A stretch of 64,000 nt of DNA, taken from assembly GCF_000970325.1 (NCBI RefSeq), contig NZ_CP009518.1, positions 1,674,001 through 1,738,000 of the forward strand, read 5' to 3'. A model generated the notes under the pieces. It searched no databases. It saw only the letters and a program-made list of their open reading frames with translations, and had not been told where the DNA came from. The translations under genes were made by a program, and so were the position numbers. The DNA comes from Methanococcoides methylutens MM1 (GTDB taxonomy: Archaea; Halobacteriota; Methanosarcinia; Methanosarcinales; Methanosarcinaceae). Below are positions 60,695 to 64,000 of the stretch, one piece after another (the stretch's first letter is position 1; each line of letters begins with the position of its first letter).

Positions 60695-60952
60695 TTGGTC
60701 AGCTTTAAACACATTGGAATTGTCGCCATCCTTCTGATAGGACTTGCATTCTCAGGTTGTGTGGGTGACCAGACTGCAGATGACGAAGTCGAAGTCGAGG
60801 CAGAAGCACCAACTGCTGATGAAATACTTGCAGAAGAAGGGGTCGGACTGACGGATTCAGAGATCGAGGAAATCGAAAGCGACCTTGACGAACTGGAAGC
60901 CACGCTTTCAGAGTTTGATGAGGACGAAAATCTGACCATCGAAGAGGTCTGA
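60695..60952 (+). CDS. Small acidic lipoprotein
   Basis: An 85-residue exported lipoprotein: lipobox GLAFSGC (Cys about 22), then an extremely acidic helical region rich in Glu and Asp. The start is TTG with GAGGAGG seven bases upstream, located in the last codons of the preceding gene. It is separated from that gene by two bases, so the secreted protein and this lipoprotein are made together, probably as an anchor or partner. The family is unknown. Confidence 0.75.
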   Translation: MVSFKHIGIVAILLIGLAFSGCVGDQTADDEVEVEAEAPTADEILAEEGVGLTDSEIEEIESDLDELEATLSEFDEDENLTIEEV

Positions 60953-60988
60953 ACTGCTCGCAGTTCATTCTTCTATTTTCTTTTTTTC
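60951..60988 (+). terminator. Intrinsic terminator of the secreted protein operon
   Basis: GAACTG-CTCG-CAGTTC (60951-60966), a perfect 6-bp stem overlapping the stop codon, followed by TTCTTCTATTTTCTTTTTTTC. Confidence 0.65.
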
Positions 60989-61112
60989 TTGTTTGTATTT
61001 TATCTTCTGAGATTCTGTAATGGTAGAAATAAACCGGAATATTAGATCATTCTTTAAATAAAATGGCACAATGTTTATATAGAACTACAATGCAATGGAT
61101 TACAGGGTATGT

Positions 61113-61161
61113 GTGGATATATTGAAATGGTAGTTGATCCAATCAACTAAATGAAATCCAC
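61113..61161 (+). promoter_or_regulatory. Long stem-loop in the htpX leader
   Basis: TAGTTGAT-CCA-ATCAACTA (61131-61149, perfect 8-bp arms) sits inside an outer pair GTGGAT (61113-61118)/ATCCAC (61156-61161). The TATA-like TTTATATAG (61073-61081) puts the transcript start near 61103, so the structure lies in the 5' untranslated region, ending just before the ribosome site GAGGT (61170-61174). Confidence 0.5.
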
Positions 61162-61179
61162 CCCAAAATGAGGTAGAAA

Positions 61180-62037
61180 ATGAAGAATATGTTTAAGACC
61201 ACATTATTGCTGGCATCCCTGACAGGACTTCTGGTCATCGTGGGAAATCTTGTTGGAGGGGCTACAGGTATGCTGATAGCCTTCGCTTTTGCCATTGTCC
61301 TGAACTTCGGGAGCTACTGGTACAGTGACAAGATCGTACTGAGGATGTACCATGCAAAAGAGGTCACAGAATCTGAAAGTCCGAAACTATATGAGATCGT
61401 ACGTAAACTTGCAATGCGTGCAGACCTCCCGATGCCTAAGGTTTACATTGTTGAAACATCAATGCCAAACGCATTTGCAACAGGAAGAGACCCTAAACAT
61501 GCAGCAGTTGCAGCCACAACCGGCATCCTTAACCTTCTGACACCGGAAGAGATCGAGGGTGTTCTGGCACACGAGCTTGCACACGTAAAGAACCGTGATA
61601 CGCTTATCAGTGCAGTTGCAGCGACCATTGCAGGTGTTATCACAATGATAGCAACATGGGCAAGATGGGCTGCCATCTTCGGAGGTATCGGCGGCAGGGA
61701 CGACAACGGCGCAAATAACATCGTCGGATTCATTGCACTCGCAATTGTGGCACCTCTCGCTGCAACCATAATACAGCTTGCAATTTCCCGTTCACGTGAA
61801 TTTGCAGCAGATGCAGAAGGAGCACGCATCTCACAGAAACCATGGGCACTTGCCAGCGCACTTTCTAAACTGGAATCCGGTGCACAGCACTACCAGCCGC
61901 GCAGGAACGATGTACAGCCAAATGAGAACACGGCACACATGTTCATCGTCAATCCTCTGAGAGGCAGTTCACTGATGAACCTTTTCAGGACACACCCATC
62001 CACAGAAGAAAGGATACGCAGATTGAACGCAATGTAA
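61180..62037 (+). CDS. htpX: Membrane zinc metalloprotease HtpX
   Basis: A 285-residue M48 peptidase in the membrane that degrades damaged membrane proteins. Two N-terminal helices (about 7-45), zinc motif [12 protein letters not shown] (about 129-140), two more helices (about 145-210) and the third ligand in [36 protein letters not shown] is typical. GAGGT is the ribosome site. A long stem-loop precedes it in the mRNA, which may control its expression. Confidence 0.95.
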   Translation: MKNMFKTTLLLASLTGLLVIVGNLVGGATGMLIAFAFAIVLNFGSYWYSDKIVLRMYHAKEVTESESPKLYEIVRKLAMRADLPMPKVYIVETSMPNAFATGRDPKHAAVAATTGILNLLTPEEIEGVLAHELAHVKNRDTLISAVAATIAGVITMIATWARWAAIFGGIGGRDDNGANNIVGFIALAIVAPLAATIIQLAISRSREFAADAEGARISQKPWALASALSKLESGAQHYQPRRNDVQPNENTAHMFIVNPLRGSSLMNLFRTHPSTEERIRRLNAM

Positions 62038-62057
62038 GCAAGATCATAATCGAGAAA

Positions 62058-62504
62058 TTAGAAACTGAAAAGGTCTGCCTGGCCTGGATCGGTCAGGTGG
62101 ATAACTCTTATTCCGCTGCTCTCAAGTTCGTTTGAAAGCTTGTAGCGGTGACATCCTTTAGGATTTTTCTCAGCACACATCAGGACGATGCCGGAGCTGT
62201 TGCTGTTTACTTCTATTATCTTGTCGATCAGTTTTGTGAAATAGCCACGAAACTTATCAGTACGCATATAATCAGTATAGCTTTCTTCCCTCAAACCGCC
62301 AAGACCGGGACAATGGGAATAAGTGATGTTATACTTTGGCAGCACAACCTCAAGGTTCTCTTTATTGAACTCCTCACGTACCGAATGCGGATAGCTGCGA
62401 ACATCGATCAGGCAGGACAAACCATACTGCTGTAGAATCTCGATAAATTCGTCCAGGGACCTGTTACCATAGCCAATGGTGTAGCACCGGTTATCTTCAT
62501 CCAT
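62058..62504 (-). CDS. DUF488 family protein
   Basis: A 148-residue cytoplasmic protein of the DUF488 family: YTIGYGNRSLDEFIEILQQYGLSCLIDVRSYPHSVREEFNKENLEVVLPKYNITYSHCPGLGG and VLMCAEKNPKGCHRYKLSNEL. Conserved Arg, Cys, Asp and His suggest an enzyme (a DNA-modification role has been proposed for relatives), but this is not established. It converges with htpX and diverges from thyA. Confidence 0.87.
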   Translation of the reverse strand: MDEDNRCYTIGYGNRSLDEFIEILQQYGLSCLIDVRSYPHSVREEFNKENLEVVLPKYNITYSHCPGLGGLREESYTDYMRTDKFRGYFTKLIDKIIEVNSNSSGIVLMCAEKNPKGCHRYKLSNELESSGIRVIHLTDPGQADLFSF

Positions 62505-62694
62505 CGGGATGTCTGAATGGATGTGAAGTTTATTATCTTTTCTGTGATATATACCAGCAAATAATTGGCTGGTAAAAAGATAGAGGAACTATGTTTCCCA
62601 TACTTTCGATCGCCCGATTATTTTTAAATAGATAGCTATATTACATGATAATGCTTATTTCAGTACATTATAGTCATAATAGGGAGAATTTGTC

Positions 62695-63348
62695 ATGACG
62701 CAGGATGCGGCAATTGGAAGGATCATAAAAGCTCAGACCATCAGTGATGCATGGTACCGCGGACTCAATGTAATATGGAATCACGGTAAGGTCATTACGG
62801 ATGAAAGAGGAAGCCAGATACGAGAGTTCATGAACCTGATGGTCGTGATAGATGACCCGTACAGGAATGAGATCCCTGCTGATATAGCCTGGAACCAGGA
62901 AAGGCTGGAAGAATATGCAAAACAGCTTATAACAGGCGAAAATGCACAGGATTTTGAATACACATACGGACAGAGGCTTCGAAACTGGGATGATAAGACA
63001 GACCAGATTGCCTATGTCATTGAAAAACTGAAGAACAACACAACGACCCGGAGGGCTACAGCCGTCACATGGATCCCTGATGTGGATACCAAAGTTGATG
63101 AAGTACCCTGCATGATAATTGATGATTTCAAGATCAGGGATGGAAAGGTCCACCTTACAACCGTATTCCGCAGCCATGATTTTGCAGGAGCATACCCTGC
63201 CAATCTCTATGGCCTCTCCAAACTCCTGGAATACGTTGCAGACAACGTAGGACTCTCAGCCGGAACCATTACCACGGTCAGCATTTCCGCACATATCTAT
63301 GATCATGACTGGGACAAGATCGAAAAAATTGTAAAAGGGGTTCAGTAA
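62695..63348 (+). CDS. thyA: Archaeal-type thymidylate synthase
   Basis: A 217-residue enzyme converting dUMP to dTMP, of the short methanogen type that uses a tetrahydromethanopterin-like C1 donor. The catalytic Cys is in DEVPCMIIDDFKIRDGKVHLTTVFRSHDFAGAYPANLYGLSKLLEYVA, with dUMP contacts in RSHDFAGAYPAN. It is shorter than bacterial ThyA (264 or more), as expected for this branch. GGGAG is the ribosome site. The stop TAA abuts the aroA start. Confidence 0.93.
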   Translation: MTQDAAIGRIIKAQTISDAWYRGLNVIWNHGKVITDERGSQIREFMNLMVVIDDPYRNEIPADIAWNQERLEEYAKQLITGENAQDFEYTYGQRLRNWDDKTDQIAYVIEKLKNNTTTRRATAVTWIPDVDTKVDEVPCMIIDDFKIRDGKVHLTTVFRSHDFAGAYPANLYGLSKLLEYVADNVGLSAGTITTVSISAHIYDHDWDKIEKIVKGVQ

Positions 63349-64000
63349 ATGAAAGTAACAGTCGGGAAGTCAGGCGTACACGGGGAAGTGTTCGCACCAC
63401 CTTCAAAGAGCTATACACACAGGGCCATTGCCATAGCCGGTCTTTCAAAGGATTCAATAATCCACAGGCCACTCCTGTCTGCAGACACACAGTCCACCAT
63501 ACGCGCCTGTGAGATGTTTGGCGCATACATCGAAAAAGAAGGAGAAGATCTCCTGATCAGCGGTGTGGAAGGTACTCCGGAAGTTCCGGAAGATGTTATC
63601 GACGTGGCAAATTCAGGAACAACTCTCAGGTTCATGACAGCCATCTCTGCACTTACAGAAGGAACCACCGTTCTTACCGGTGATAATTCCATAAGGTCAA
63701 GACCAAACGATCCGCTCCTCAGGGTCCTTACCGACCTTGGTGTTGATGCTTATTCCACACGTAACAACGGCTGTGCACCGATCGTTGTCAACGGAGGGCT
63801 TAAAGGTGCTATAGTCAAGATCGATGGATCCATCAGTTCACAGTTCATATCCGCATTGCTTCTTGCATGCCCGCTCACAAAGAACAGCACCACGCTTTCC
63901 ATTAAAGGTGAGCTGAAATCCAAACCATATATCGATGTCACACTGGATGTCATTGAAAAAGCAGGTGTTGAGATCCTTGTTGAGGACCATAACAACCCCA
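63349..64000 (+). CDS. aroA: 3-phosphoshikimate 1-carboxyvinyltransferase (EPSP synthase), 3' cut by window
   Basis: The first 217 codons of the shikimate pathway enzyme that adds enolpyruvate from PEP to shikimate-3-phosphate. The start ATG directly follows the TAA of thyA. Family motifs: VFAPPSKSYTHRAIAIAGL (about 16-34, with the Lys of the phosphate loop), DVANSGTTLRFMTAISAL, SIRSRPNDPLLRVLTDLGV, and SSQFISALLLACPL. About half the enzyme is present. Co-translation with thyA is likely. Confidence 0.96.
   Translation, partial: MKVTVGKSGVHGEVFAPPSKSYTHRAIAIAGLSKDSIIHRPLLSADTQSTIRACEMFGAYIEKEGEDLLISGVEGTPEVPEDVIDVANSGTTLRFMTAISALTEGTTVLTGDNSIRSRPNDPLLRVLTDLGVDAYSTRNNGCAPIVVNGGLKGAIVKIDGSISSQFISALLLACPLTKNSTTLSIKGELKSKPYIDVTLDVIEKAGVEILVEDHNNP

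Overview
The window is a stretch of methanogenic archaeal chromosome, most likely from the Methanosarcinaceae (Methanolobus/Methanococcoides-like; the genus cannot be proved here). The evidence is the gene content: a class I HMG-CoA reductase for archaeal lipids, archaeal CCA-adding enzyme, Hel308, ATP-dependent DNA ligase, TrpB2-type tryptophan synthase, the AhbC heme-precursor enzyme, IorAB, archaeal thymidylate synthase, and MTH865/DUF1699 family proteins. TATA (box A) promoters, a mixture of leaderless genes and genes with GGAGG/GGTGA ribosome sites, and PGF-type cell-surface anchoring fit the same source. Gene density is high and no insertion sequence, prophage or CRISPR array was found.

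Layout. 1-1081: 3' end of argF, a candidate small RNA with three successive hairpins, a small protein gene and tRNA-Leu(CAG). 1379-6249: a cell-surface cluster of three proteins built from cohesin and dockerin modules joined to LamG or beta-propeller domains. 6600-16400: accessory genes of mostly unknown function (secreted or membrane proteins, a coiled-coil protein with internal duplication, a duplicated lipoprotein), with a few recognisable enzymes. 16441-25013: a UPF0251 regulator fused to a Gly-rich zinc-ribbon protein, radical SAM and Fe-S proteins, gamma carbonic anhydrase, a pair of winged-helix regulators of which one is a membrane protein with chagasin-like outer domains, and a FetAB-type ABC exporter. 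25260-35463: small proteins, then a 1015-residue flavin/Fe-S oxidoreductase with a membrane Fe-S partner and regulator, facing iorAB and an 8-oxoguanine glycosylase. 35557-42761: flavoprotein/MTH865 genes with a divergent regulator, a tiny zinc-ribbon protein, a ferredoxin, cca, a MATE transporter, and a ferritin-CMD operon.

42838-64000 is more core-like: a cobA-hemD-ahbC operon for siroheme and heme precursors, hisD, hel308, nth, trpB2, hmgA, lig, an ACT protein-homoserine dehydrogenase operon, another membrane-anchored winged-helix regulator, a secreted coiled-coil protein with a lipoprotein partner, htpX, a DUF488 gene, thyA and the start of aroA.

The most unusual items are the cohesin/dockerin surface cluster, the possible two-product gene at 16441, the flavin/Fe-S oxidoreductase with a Met/Pro-repeat tail, two membrane-bound one-component regulators of opposite topology, and several unannotated structured elements (375-497, 42838-42906, 53105-53263, 61113-61161). 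Several gene starts are placed inside the longest reading frame because a good ribosome site points to a later codon. All functional names rest on reading motifs by eye, without a database search.
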